DNA from: a virus
Strand: one strand, 5' to 3'
IMG/VR virus record: IMGVR_UViG_3300049893_002155
Location: 1-24,339 of that record
DNA length: 24,339 bases
Shown: in pieces, positions 16,001-24,339 of the stretch
How the letters are laid out: each line of letters begins with the position of its first letter
How positions within the stretch are numbered: position 1 is the stretch's first letter
Made by a program: the position numbers and the translations under genes
Notes under the pieces: generated by a model
Seen by the model: only the letters and a program-made list of their open reading frames with translations
What the model was told of the DNA's origin: nothing
Database searches by the model: none

Positions 16001-19000
16001 TTGCTGAGGTGTACGTAGATATTTTGAATGATCAGGATCCATACATGGTTAAACGTGGTTTGGATTTTATCAAGAATACTGATTATCACGAAAAGGCCAA
16101 AATATTGTATGCTGACTATTCGGATCAGGTTCAATTAAAAGAAGCGTTGGTTCAGGCTATTGCCGAGAAATCATTGGAAACATTGGTTAAAAGATTCGAG
16201 GGCAATTCGATTGATCGTTTTGTTACTTGGATGAAAAACTTTTGGACAAAGATCAAAGGATTTTTTACTCCTGATAAACACAAAGATGTTGCGCAAGTAT
16301 TAGCAAATGATTTTGCGCTACGTACTAATCCAATGCAGACTGTTGCGCCGGATATCACATTGCGGTATCAATTGGGTCAAAAAAACATACTGCGTGATCG
16401 TGGCATGACTTATATAGGTAATCTTGTGAATTCTGCGGTATTAGTAGCAAAATTTAATTCCAGTAAAGAAAATACAAACGCTGATGCAACAGAAACTTAT
16501 TTAAAAACAATGGTTGCATTGTTTGATCGTTATAAGTCTGAAATAGCTGGAAGATCAACCGGAATAAAAATATTTGATGGTAATACTTTTGATGGTTTAA
16601 GTAATGATGAAATTCAAAATAATTCTTGGGGAGAAAATTTAAATCAATTCTTAATAGGGTTTTCTAATCGCTATAAAGAAAGAAATGAATTTATACGTAA
16701 TTCAATTCAAACATCATTAAAAGGTGTTGTTGCTGAAGAAATCGATCATAGTGTAAATGAGATCAAAGCGACCAAGGATATATCATCAAATGTCAGAACA
16801 ATATTAAGTTCAATCCTGGATTATGAAACCGGTTCGCCTGTATCAAAAGAAACTGTTATTCGAACTGTTTTATCTGTTGCTGATAAAACTCACGGATCAA
16901 CGCAGTTCATGCAAGAACTGAACAGAAAAGCAATGAAGGGTGATTTTATTGCCGGCAGATTAAAATTCATACTCGAATCAATTCCAAAAGAATATTCTAC
17001 ACCGGTAGTTCGTGAATTGAGTTCACTTGAACAAATCGAATTTACCAGTGTTGTGCTTACCAAAGATGAAGCGGGTAATCCAATCTTCTTGAAACGTATT
17101 GTGAATAAAGACCACAATCAAGAAGAAACCGTTAATGGTTACATCAACAAACTGTTGGTTGCTGTTAGAAATGGAAAGCTTAATGAGCATGCAGAAAAAA
17201 TCGCAAAGTATTCTAAATTATCTGATGCTGATAAAATTAGAGTAACAGAAGAAGCTTTAAAAGATGTTTTTGGTTTATCAAATTTTAATTTTCAATTTTT
17301 TAGTGCAATAACTGGTTATGGTCTTGGTTCATTAATAGGTCAAGGTAAAGGCAATTCAAAGAAAGGATTCATTTTTAAAGCTGTTGAAGAAATATCAAAA
17401 AATACTGAAGAAAAAGACATTCGTAAAAATTTTGGAAACTATCTTACAAAGATCTCGATAGCTGAATCTGAATTGGATGTACTACAATCGAATTTTGTAA
17501 ACACCATGGGTAATAGAACTCCATCTGTTCATCTTGGAAGTTTCTTTACCAATACCCGAAAAAACTTAAACGATAAGCAATATGTTGCCCGTTTGAAAAA
17601 TCAACCGCTTTATAAAAACAATCCAATTGTCAAAGCGATTGATAAAGGCATGATGATGAAAGTTAGTCGGCATGATGCTGTTTCCAATGTGAATAATAAC
17701 CTTACTGATGAGTATTCAAACCAATCTACTATTGACAATAAGGTAAATGGATTGCTTCGATTTGCTCATTCCTTTTTGGGTGAAGGATCAAATCAATATG
17801 ATCAGTGGATTGGTGTTACAGCTGATCGTGGATATCAAACCTTTTTTACGGCTCCAAAAATTAATGCTGTTGATGCTAATAATAAATTGACTGCTGAAGC
17901 GAAAATAGCATTGGACGAATCAGCAAAAAGAGATCAGATTGTTGTTGATGCAATTAAATCAGATTGGCAATCGTTGTCTTCTGGTGATTTGAAAAAATTC
18001 GTTAGTGTATTGCAAAACATGACAATTCATGATGTTTCAATACAAAATGGATTGATCAAGGTCAATGCAAATACTGATGTAAATCAATCAAAAAAATACA
18101 AAGCTGACATTGATCAGTTAATTGCTGAGGTTAATTCTCTTGGTATAAAAGAATTGATTGAAAAGCAAACAGAAACCACATTAGAAAATTTGGTTAATAA
18201 TTACTTCGTGAATGATTATTTAAATCGTCAGGCACTTGAAGATTTATTTACTGGCCCGTTAGAAAGACACATTATTAAAACCAAACTGTCCGGAAAGAAA
18301 TTGAAGGATATATCAGAACCTATCAAACGTATGGGTCTTGCTAACGCGGTTGGTGTACTGAATGAAATCGACAAACCTGTTCGGGTTATTTATTTGGACA
18401 CAAAAGGAATATCAGATTCATTTTCGTTTAATGGAAGTCATTTACAAAATAGATTGCGTGAATTAGGCGGTTCGATTGACCAGGTTGGTTCATCAATCAA
18501 AGACGGTTTGTTTCAGGTTGATCATTTTAATGCCGGTCAAACGGTATCAATGAAAATGTCAACGCTTGGATTAGAACGTAATGTAGATGCAGATGGAAAT
18601 TACATTGGCAACAACTTCAATGATTTTACCAATGCGGATAATACCAATCCAATTTCAATCTCAAATATTGGAGATGCAATTATTGCATTGGAGAATTATA
18701 TTGGTAATGATCCATACATCAAAGTAGTCGATACAGATGTTACTAAAAACGAAATTCCAGCTGGTGCTCAGGTTATGAGTATTGATGAATTCATTGGCAA
18801 TGTAAATGCACAAAAATTTGATGATATATTGGCTAAATCACCTGAAATGAATTTCACCAATTATCGGACTGTATTCAACTTACATAAAGACATTTCAAAA
18901 GTTCCTCTTCCAGATCAGACAGTAAAACTTGGAACACAATTTTCGGTAATCGCTTCAAATAACGATACCAAAAAAGAAATTGATCAGATAGAAAACATCA

Positions 19001-21927
19001 TTGTCAAAGCTTTGGAAAAACAACTTATAGGTTTACCAAAGTTATTATTGAGCACAAGCAATATGGTAAAAGCCACTTTGCTGCATGCAGATGAAACACA
19101 ATCAACGTTCACCAAACAAATCATGGAAACGATTGATAAATACAATGCTCGTGTAAATGCTCGTATTGCAATTGAAGAGGTTGCAAACAATAAGGCACTT
19201 GATACTCTGGAATCCAAAGAAAAAGAGTTGCGGTTTTTATTGAAACAAAATCCAGAAATAGATGCTATTGTAACTGAACTTTATAATGGCAAATCTATTG
19301 AATCAATAGTGGATTCGTATAAACGGTATAAAACGCCAATTGAAACCTTTGATCATCCGAATCTGAAATATCTGATGGAAAACACTATTTCCAATCAGTT
19401 AACCAAAAAAGGTATCGATGTTAAAATGGCCGGTAATTTTTTACGTGTTGTTCCTGACTTTAATCAGGATTTAGAATTTCATAATCCTGAAACCGGTAAG
19501 GTTTCTGATATAGCCGTTCCGTGGTCGATGTTTGGTCGCACACGTGAAGAAGCTGAAACATTACTAAAAAATACCCTTGGTGGATTAAGAACTATTGCAG
19601 TTCGTATTCCTACTTCTGGAAACACAATGATCTTTGCGGCTAAAGTTAAATATTTTATAGAAGGAAAATCGAATAATGTAATTGCTCCTAAACGATGGAT
19701 TGAAATATCAGATTCTGATCATGATGGAGATAAAACTTTTGTTTATCGTCAGGAAATAAGTGATTCTGGTGTTATTGTTCCTGGACTCAAAACAGATTTG
19801 TTCAATGAGTATTACAAACGAGTATCAGATCCTCGGTTTATAAAACGCACACTTGAAGAATCGGTAGATGTGAAAGCATTAATTTCCAGAGCTGAAGCAG
19901 TAAAAACAAAACTTACCGAAGTTCAAGAAGAAGTTGAGAAGTCTTTACGGACATTTGAAGGAACATCTCAGGTGGCTAACGCAATGAAAGACGGGTTAAC
20001 CAGTGTCGGTATTTTTGCTGTTGCTGTAAAGTCTCTTTCTGTAATGTATCAGGCAGGTGTTAATCTAAAAGAACCAGTACGTATTGATCTTGGATATAAA
20101 GCAAATCCAGAAGATGCCTACAATCAATCTATTGAACTGAAAGATATTTCGATTGATGCGCTTGAAGATACTGCATTGTATTTGCAGGCGGCACTGGATA
20201 ATGCAAAAGAAATGGCCTTGTCTTTTGCTGGTGTAAACAAAGACAATATTGGTACTGTGGCCACAATGTTAGTGCTTGGTATGAATGTGGAGCAAATCAC
20301 AGCAATTACAAACAATGCTGAGGTTCGTAAATACCTCAACAAGATTAACGCTGATGCTTCAATTTATTCAATGAATCCACGTCAGAAAAAAACGGTACTT
20401 AAAAAAGCTGCACAATCAACAAAACGTCAAGAAGTAATTTATCAAAATACATCTGTTCTTCCGCGTGAAGAACTTGTTGCTTTTTTAAATGCTACCAAAG
20501 ATCAGAAACTTAATCAGCCAGTTGAAACAGAAATGGCTGATGGATATTATAAATCCACTGTTAATCTGAAAAAAGACACTTTGTATTTTCAAATCAAAAC
20601 AGTTGATGGCAAGAAAATAGTTTCGACATTAAGTCAAAGCGAATTGTATAATTCACTTATAAGTGAAGATTCTAATGTTTTGAGTTCTTATTTCCTGTTG
20701 GAATCAATTGCAAATGAAATGTCGAAGATCACTCCAATCGTTCAGTTGGATGCTGGTTTGAATAACAACGGCTACGACAATTATAAGCTTCAGGAAAATA
20801 TCCGAATGATTCAAGATCCAGAAGAATTTAGATATTTTGATGTTTCTGGATTAAATGAGCGTATTCGTTATAGACATTATATGCAAATGAATAACGCTCA
20901 ACGTGAAATTGAAAAACGTCATTTTATTACAGAACATGATGGTGTATATGTAGCCATGGACGATTTGTTATTTCATGTAAATGCAGATAAAATTTCAGAA
21001 AAACATTTGAAAATGTTAATGGATGAAACAATCCAAACCATGTATGCTCAGAAGTTGCTTTCTCGTACAATTAAAGAATCGAGTAAAGCTGAGGTCGATG
21101 TTTGGTTTGATGGTTTTGTGAAAAAAATGGGAACCATTAAAAATTTAATCAATGGCGTTTCTTCAAATGTTGGTACCGGTCTCCGTAAAAATGTACTCGA
21201 TAAGGTAAATGCTGGAAAAGAACTTACTGCTTTCGATAAACAGGTATATCAAAAAATCAAAGTTGAGGATTCCATCATGGAAGAATTTTCTGGAACCATT
21301 GAAAACAGTAATGGCCAATCAATGTCTATTGCTGATTTTATGAAGAGCAATTTATTTCTGCAATACCTGGATGTTGTAAAAATTAAGAATCAGCAAAAGG
21401 TAATTTTACGGAAATCATTTAAATCGCTTTCTCAGGGAGAAATGGAATCTGTTAGTGCGTCGTATAATGAATTAATGAAAACGATGCCGGCATTAGCAAA
21501 TGAAATATTGGATTACCAGTTGCTGACTAATGGATTGAATGATAAAATTGGTAGTTACGCAATTTTGTTTCCAGAGCATATTCATACAGATTATTTGCAA
21601 ACGCTTAGTGAAAACACTAAAAATAAAGATGAAGTTGTGTCTGATGAACAATTAGCATTTCAATTGAACACGGCAATGAAGATTCAAGAATTTATAAAAT
21701 CATTCCCAAAAAATGCCACTAATATTAAAGGTGGTGTATATGTAAATGATGGTAAATTTGGTTATTCAGATAAAGACACTTTTATTCCTGTTGAAGATAA
21801 AGGTTTCTTTACTAACGGCATTTATTATAAATTTGGATGGATGAATGATTCATCGGAACGCCGTGAACCTGGTAATCCAACACAAGAACAAATTGACGAA
21901 ATCAAAAAATGTTTGAGAAATGGCTAA
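13024..21927 (+). CDS. Giant single-chain virion RNA polymerase (two-barrel, crAss-like), with degenerate zincin module
   Basis: This 2,967-residue protein probably travels in the virion and transcribes early genes after entry. The N-terminal ~370 residues look like an ejection segment: hydrophobic helices (WSSLGEGIGFVMALVAPTKG) and a glycine zipper, VFGGIIGSIIGGGLGGASGV (343-362). Charged helices follow, with an acidic linker near 785-820. Residues ~955-1100 resemble a zinc peptidase but read HEFAE at 991-995, with EALVQAIAE (1040-1048), so the second zinc His is missing. The polymerase part spans about 1550-2600: DYLNRQALEDLFTGP (1734-1748 region), FNGSHLQNRL (1802-1811), a likely conserved Lys1844 in VSMKMSTL, VRIPTSG (2193-2199) and the catalytic loop D-S-D-H-D-G-D (2230-2236), which satisfies DxDGD with D2232, D2234 and D2236. 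Later regions (VANAMKDGLTSVGIFAVAVK; IVQLDAGLNNNGYDNYKLQE) fit crAss-like polymerases. The Cellulophaga phage phi14:2 polymerase gp66 is the studied relative by type. The stop overlaps the next start by 8 bases. Confidence 0.88.
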   Translation: MAEQPMRPTGGAPLNYSQVRKEFLSNLQAEGLTPEDIRRAGWHTYNAQDPSGPNPWAAKENVQWNEFEQGAVSDMLSGVYNELVLGLGEGIANIIPTGAQAMGFKAPMFENWIQASSDWFDKQKTVYSDSAYKPVKSFADYFQGGKFWSSLGEGIGFVMALVAPTKGMKGGWNKRMTSFGVGTTMMYSDLYDEAKQNGFSPQDAARIALATSGLVSLTEGAALEWIGKGATNWIPKDFARTALKGSFKEGAKFGPFDFYKNNKLFSAQLMKQIGSKEGIEVFKNAALKAPGNIVRGGTIEFGQEFAQTYIEDGIKEMYDTFISKTDFVDNSRMGSAEQFQEAVFGGIIGSIIGGGLGGASGVSNTLENNREAVIGYVSRATKNGQLNKVKKLYQHLDRSLAKEKITPEDHAKMKQQLDEAVEYGTQTKHLNIQSGKANAQLFDLLKTDKVVKNALQNTIETGDVHELIAQAYSRNAEKAGRITEKLDTEAKAIIENRQPITGSKMRFEKMLGDFKVLYADVIQNKVNDEQFEKRLAKIGIVSKEKVELEKDAEVEKVSTPGFEHMADEDIQARVDQIKSTPKYKKMVQAAKTGVAPSKEVEMLEQELLTRKQKRDVIQQELNQQQQSEELKEAGKVQENDQPVSAIQKEETEVVSDKDYNEFVNTGVANDYLISKIAKSISKGEKLSPRQQAIRMQHSADVEYELKDIQNKKRITDFESEWDTIIRQKKSPESIDEDLKAHLKKYGYKKEVKSEDDFDQAYDSVLDELKSDERKHSLYGRKIAESKETKEHEAAETVAEEKAEEKLELETLDFDDEGSPVPSYSKRVQHKGNEYIISSEGVIRNSKTNQFINPESPIGQSVLKEAGVLTEQEKPKDVINEAYDKKKNASKISGVIDFTKLGRIESDLNINSEGDAANQLTGFNAIEYDSRIDQNFELFQKLRDHFLKIFPGMTVDTVNALTDKYGNQVLGQVVGNAITINKNDAFQSTLLHEFAEVYVDILNDQDPYMVKRGLDFIKNTDYHEKAKILYADYSDQVQLKEALVQAIAEKSLETLVKRFEGNSIDRFVTWMKNFWTKIKGFFTPDKHKDVAQVLANDFALRTNPMQTVAPDITLRYQLGQKNILRDRGMTYIGNLVNSAVLVAKFNSSKENTNADATETYLKTMVALFDRYKSEIAGRSTGIKIFDGNTFDGLSNDEIQNNSWGENLNQFLIGFSNRYKERNEFIRNSIQTSLKGVVAEEIDHSVNEIKATKDISSNVRTILSSILDYETGSPVSKETVIRTVLSVADKTHGSTQFMQELNRKAMKGDFIAGRLKFILESIPKEYSTPVVRELSSLEQIEFTSVVLTKDEAGNPIFLKRIVNKDHNQEETVNGYINKLLVAVRNGKLNEHAEKIAKYSKLSDADKIRVTEEALKDVFGLSNFNFQFFSAITGYGLGSLIGQGKGNSKKGFIFKAVEEISKNTEEKDIRKNFGNYLTKISIAESELDVLQSNFVNTMGNRTPSVHLGSFFTNTRKNLNDKQYVARLKNQPLYKNNPIVKAIDKGMMMKVSRHDAVSNVNNNLTDEYSNQSTIDNKVNGLLRFAHSFLGEGSNQYDQWIGVTADRGYQTFFTAPKINAVDANNKLTAEAKIALDESAKRDQIVVDAIKSDWQSLSSGDLKKFVSVLQNMTIHDVSIQNGLIKVNANTDVNQSKKYKADIDQLIAEVNSLGIKELIEKQTETTLENLVNNYFVNDYLNRQALEDLFTGPLERHIIKTKLSGKKLKDISEPIKRMGLANAVGVLNEIDKPVRVIYLDTKGISDSFSFNGSHLQNRLRELGGSIDQVGSSIKDGLFQVDHFNAGQTVSMKMSTLGLERNVDADGNYIGNNFNDFTNADNTNPISISNIGDAIIALENYIGNDPYIKVVDTDVTKNEIPAGAQVMSIDEFIGNVNAQKFDDILAKSPEMNFTNYRTVFNLHKDISKVPLPDQTVKLGTQFSVIASNNDTKKEIDQIENIIVKALEKQLIGLPKLLLSTSNMVKATLLHADETQSTFTKQIMETIDKYNARVNARIAIEEVANNKALDTLESKEKELRFLLKQNPEIDAIVTELYNGKSIESIVDSYKRYKTPIETFDHPNLKYLMENTISNQLTKKGIDVKMAGNFLRVVPDFNQDLEFHNPETGKVSDIAVPWSMFGRTREEAETLLKNTLGGLRTIAVRIPTSGNTMIFAAKVKYFIEGKSNNVIAPKRWIEISDSDHDGDKTFVYRQEISDSGVIVPGLKTDLFNEYYKRVSDPRFIKRTLEESVDVKALISRAEAVKTKLTEVQEEVEKSLRTFEGTSQVANAMKDGLTSVGIFAVAVKSLSVMYQAGVNLKEPVRIDLGYKANPEDAYNQSIELKDISIDALEDTALYLQAALDNAKEMALSFAGVNKDNIGTVATMLVLGMNVEQITAITNNAEVRKYLNKINADASIYSMNPRQKKTVLKKAAQSTKRQEVIYQNTSVLPREELVAFLNATKDQKLNQPVETEMADGYYKSTVNLKKDTLYFQIKTVDGKKIVSTLSQSELYNSLISEDSNVLSSYFLLESIANEMSKITPIVQLDAGLNNNGYDNYKLQENIRMIQDPEEFRYFDVSGLNERIRYRHYMQMNNAQREIEKRHFITEHDGVYVAMDDLLFHVNADKISEKHLKMLMDETIQTMYAQKLLSRTIKESSKAEVDVWFDGFVKKMGTIKNLINGVSSNVGTGLRKNVLDKVNAGKELTAFDKQVYQKIKVEDSIMEEFSGTIENSNGQSMSIADFMKSNLFLQYLDVVKIKNQQKVILRKSFKSLSQGEMESVSASYNELMKTMPALANEILDYQLLTNGLNDKIGSYAILFPEHIHTDYLQTLSENTKNKDEVVSDEQLAFQLNTAMKIQEFIKSFPKNATNIKGGVYVNDGKFGYSDKDTFIPVEDKGFFTNGIYYKFGWMNDSSERREPGNPTQEQIDEIKKCLRNG

Positions 21928-24339
21928 AGCTTGTCCGAATATAAACTCTGAAGATTGGAAACAACTGGTGGCCAAGCATGGTCTTGAAGGAGCAATACGC
22001 AAATTTATTCAGAATGGATATGAGGTACCGGTATCTGTTAAACAGGATGCTGTGCCTCATGTGCTTGGTGATAAATACGTTTTTAATAGTCAGGCAGTTA
22101 CTCAAAAACTTTATGAGAATCCAAAGCTGGCATTGAAAATACTTGAATCATTAAAGAAACAGTTTCCACAAGTTCAGATTAATGATGCCGGTTTATTTGA
22201 TGAAAATGGTAATTGGATTCAGATTCAGCCCGGTGAACGCGGTATGCATATGCGTAATGCTTTTATCTCGGCAATAGCATTTGGTAATGAAGCAATCATT
22301 GAAACAATTCCACATGAGTTTGCGCATGAATACATTCAAATGTTCCGTGAACATCCGCTTATTGCAAATACACTTCGTACTAAGTCGGAAGAAGAATTGG
22401 CCACTGAACTTGGTAAGTATTATGCCGGTCGTAGTGCTGCTTCGTGGTTGAAGAAAATGATTGACGATGTAATCTTTTTGGTACGTTCGGTTTTTGGGAA
22501 TGTAAAGGTTTCAGAAATTCTTGCGAGAGAATTTTATAAAGGTCGTCGGTTGGGGGTTGAGTCTTCTGGGTTGGGTTATGTTTCTTATCAAAAGGTTGGT
22601 GGCGCGAAAAAAAGAATACAAGGTACGTTTAATCCAGATGAATCAATTGCCAGAACCGATGTCACTGAGGTAATGATGCCAATCGAAAAAATCAAATCGA
22701 TTTACAACGAGAATATTTTACCGAAGTTTTTTAGAGAAGATCAGTCGTTTGATTATGACAAATTCCATAAATATTTGGTTACAAAATACAATCAAGTTGT
22801 TTGGGCTCAACAAGGTTTAAATAAAAAAAGCAAGGTTGATTTGACAATGTACAACCATGTGGAGCTGGACGCGAATATTCTAAAAGACTTTCATGAGTTT
22901 ATAACTAATCCAGATGGATCCATTCGTGAGCAAAACTTGGCAATACTTCGTTTATATTTTGAAGGTAAGATAGATCCTAAAAAACAATACGATTACGATG
23001 TTCAAAAGCAAATTGCAACAATCAATCGAATTCATCAGTCTATCGGATTTCATGATTTTGGAATTGCCGGATATCAGGAATTGGTTGCCGATAACATTTT
23101 TGCTGAAGAAAATAAATTGGTAGATAAAAATTCAATTGCATCAAAGGTTAAAGAGGAATTTGATGAAAAGATCAATACCAAAGAAACATTCTTTAAGAAT
23201 TTGAGTTATCGTATTCCAAATCAATTGTCGTTCTTAAAACGACTTGATCTGTCAAAAATTTCTCCATGGTTGTACGATGGATACCTACTATCAAAATCTC
23301 TTACGCAAAAAGCTGATTCATTATTCCAAAAGCTTTTTTATGACAGTTTGAATCATGCTACTTCAGAGTTTCATAAAACCCAAGTTACATTCCGTGAATT
23401 GACTTCAATTACTAATCCGGACATCAAGTACAATAATTGGGGTACCGCAGACCAGAATAAAAAGTCAATTGATGAATATGAAACTTATGAGGTTTCTTCC
23501 ATTAGTGGTGAAAAAATATTGCTAACTAAATCAGAAGCAATGAATTTGTATCTCATGCTTTCTCAAGAAGATACAAATCGTGCTATCGATAAACATGGAA
23601 TAATTCTCGATGAAAGTATTGAAGGAAGAAACATTCGTTTTAATTCAACTATTAAACTTTCTACTGAATCAAAAAGAGCTTTGGTGCGTGAGTTCAAAGA
23701 CAAAAAGGAATATTCAGATGTGATTAATTCCGTTCGATCTACAATGTCTTATTTGCATTCTCGTGTTAATCCAACATTCCGTCAATTGAATGGGTACAAT
23801 CTGGAACAACGTGAGAATTATTTTCCTGCGTACTACGGAAAACAAGCATTGGATCAACGTAGAGAAAAAAACAGCATCGAAGCTTTTCGTTCTGCGCATG
23901 CACGTTTAGGTGGAGATATGCCAGTTCGAATTGGTGATTTCAAAAAAATCATGAATAATACGGCACTGTCTTCAGGAATGTACGGTGCTTATGCATTACC
24001 AATCAGAAACAATCGTATTGTATTAAATGCTGTTCGTTCAGAATATGTCGGAACCAGTATTGAAAAAAGACTTTCAATGGTTGAGGGTTATTTGAACAAA
24101 CTGGAAGATCCAACACAGTTGTTTAGTTCTCAGGGTGAAAAAGAGATTCATCAAAAGATCAATGAAATAATGTCGAATTTTTCGGTTTTTGCCTTGGGTT
24201 ACAATCCGTTTGTATTTTTTAAACAGACTGCATCGTATATGGCGGCAAAAGAATATATTCCATCACGTTTCTTAAAAGAAGCTGGCAATGGAGTAGGTCC
24301 GGTAATGTTGCCAAAACTTCGTCCATTCTTTCAGGCTTT
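21920..24339 (+). CDS. Giant virion protein with HEFAH zinc-peptidase domain (3' partial)
   Basis: The frame opens at ATG 21920, overlapping the polymerase stop by 8 bases, and runs without a stop to the window edge: 806 codons are visible. Residues ~75-215 form a zincin-like domain: ETIPHEFAHEYIQMF holds the HExxH motif (His132, Glu133, His136), and SEEELATELGKYYAG (156-170) offers Glu159 or Glu163 as third ligand. A hydrophobic helix WLKKMIDDVIFLVRSVFG follows. The remainder is helical. GEKILLTKSEAMNLYLMLSQ (530-549), QRENYFPAYYG (630-640) and FSVFALGYNPFVFFKQTASY (754-773) resemble the helical region found in large 'polyvalent' phage and conjugative-element proteins. It is likely a virion cargo protein delivered with the polymerase; the peptidase may process giant polypeptides or cleave a host target (inference). 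The C-terminus, which may hold further domains, is outside the window. Confidence 0.82.
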   Translation, partial: MAKACPNINSEDWKQLVAKHGLEGAIRKFIQNGYEVPVSVKQDAVPHVLGDKYVFNSQAVTQKLYENPKLALKILESLKKQFPQVQINDAGLFDENGNWIQIQPGERGMHMRNAFISAIAFGNEAIIETIPHEFAHEYIQMFREHPLIANTLRTKSEEELATELGKYYAGRSAASWLKKMIDDVIFLVRSVFGNVKVSEILAREFYKGRRLGVESSGLGYVSYQKVGGAKKRIQGTFNPDESIARTDVTEVMMPIEKIKSIYNENILPKFFREDQSFDYDKFHKYLVTKYNQVVWAQQGLNKKSKVDLTMYNHVELDANILKDFHEFITNPDGSIREQNLAILRLYFEGKIDPKKQYDYDVQKQIATINRIHQSIGFHDFGIAGYQELVADNIFAEENKLVDKNSIASKVKEEFDEKINTKETFFKNLSYRIPNQLSFLKRLDLSKISPWLYDGYLLSKSLTQKADSLFQKLFYDSLNHATSEFHKTQVTFRELTSITNPDIKYNNWGTADQNKKSIDEYETYEVSSISGEKILLTKSEAMNLYLMLSQEDTNRAIDKHGIILDESIEGRNIRFNSTIKLSTESKRALVREFKDKKEYSDVINSVRSTMSYLHSRVNPTFRQLNGYNLEQRENYFPAYYGKQALDQRREKNSIEAFRSAHARLGGDMPVRIGDFKKIMNNTALSSGMYGAYALPIRNNRIVLNAVRSEYVGTSIEKRLSMVEGYLNKLEDPTQLFSSQGEKEIHQKINEIMSNFSVFALGYNPFVFFKQTASYMAAKEYIPSRFLKEAGNGVGPVMLPKLRPFFQA

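Noticed and set aside
21905-21935. A frameshift splitting one even larger polymerase-peptidase protein at the 8-base overlap
   Set aside because: The downstream frame has its own ATG at 21920 and begins a distinct domain, and the polymerase ends with a plausible C-terminus, so two coupled genes explain the overlap more simply.
1-24339. Possible recoded stop codons (TAG or TGA read as amino acids), known in some crAss-like phages
   Set aside because: The long genes are uninterrupted under the standard code, and TAA, TAG (229-residue structural and muzzle genes) and TGA (endonuclease) all end genes at sensible places with a new start immediately after.
1-24339. tRNA genes, CRISPR arrays, insertion sequences or an integrase
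   Set aside because: No cloverleaf-like intergenic space, repeat-spacer pattern, terminal inverted repeats or recombinase motifs were seen; the only mobile gene is the homing endonuclease.

Overview
This window looks like part of the late (virion) region of a tailed bacteriophage of the crAss-like group (order Crassvirales), most plausibly infecting a member of the Bacteroidota. Three things point this way. (1) The gene order is tail-ring/adaptor proteins, a very long 'muzzle'-type tail protein, three glycine/alanine- or coiled-coil-rich cargo proteins, then giant proteins. (2) The 2,967-residue protein carries an RNA polymerase catalytic loop, D-S-D-H-D-G-D. (3) The DNA is AT-rich and most start codons lack a clear Shine-Dalgarno sequence, as is usual for Bacteroidota and their phages. 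All supported genes lie on the + strand and are packed almost without gaps. Stops are TAA, TAG and TGA, so nothing suggests the recoded stops of some gut crAss-like phages. Family names come from recognising sequence features by eye; no search was run.

Layout. 1-1899: the end of a small gene, a ring/head-tail connector protein, a small SAP/Rho-N-like protein with a basic tail, and a beta-rich structural protein. 1900-1978 is the only real intergenic space and holds a strong hairpin terminator. 1979-2569: a free-standing GIY-YIG homing endonuclease with NUMOD3 and NUMOD1 DNA-binding motifs, wedged into the structural cluster and overlapping the next gene by 4 bases. 2566-4956: three ring/tail-hub proteins; the third carries an inserted beta module that resembles one in the 229-residue structural protein upstream of the terminator. 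4960-9027: the muzzle-like tail protein. 9029-13016: three probable cargo (ejection) proteins. 13024-21927: the giant virion RNA polymerase protein. 21920-24339: the first 806 codons of a second giant protein with an intact HEFAH zinc-peptidase motif, cut by the window edge.

How the genes may work together. The ring, hub and muzzle proteins build a short tail below the portal. The cargo proteins and the two giant proteins are probably packed in the capsid/tail and enter the cell with or before the DNA. There the RNA polymerase would transcribe early genes, and the peptidase could process the giant polypeptides or act on host targets. The most notable points are the single-chain polymerase with a glycine-zipper N-terminal region, the pairing of a degenerate zincin module (HEFAE) in the polymerase with an intact one (HEFAH) in the next gene, and the shared beta module in two structural proteins.
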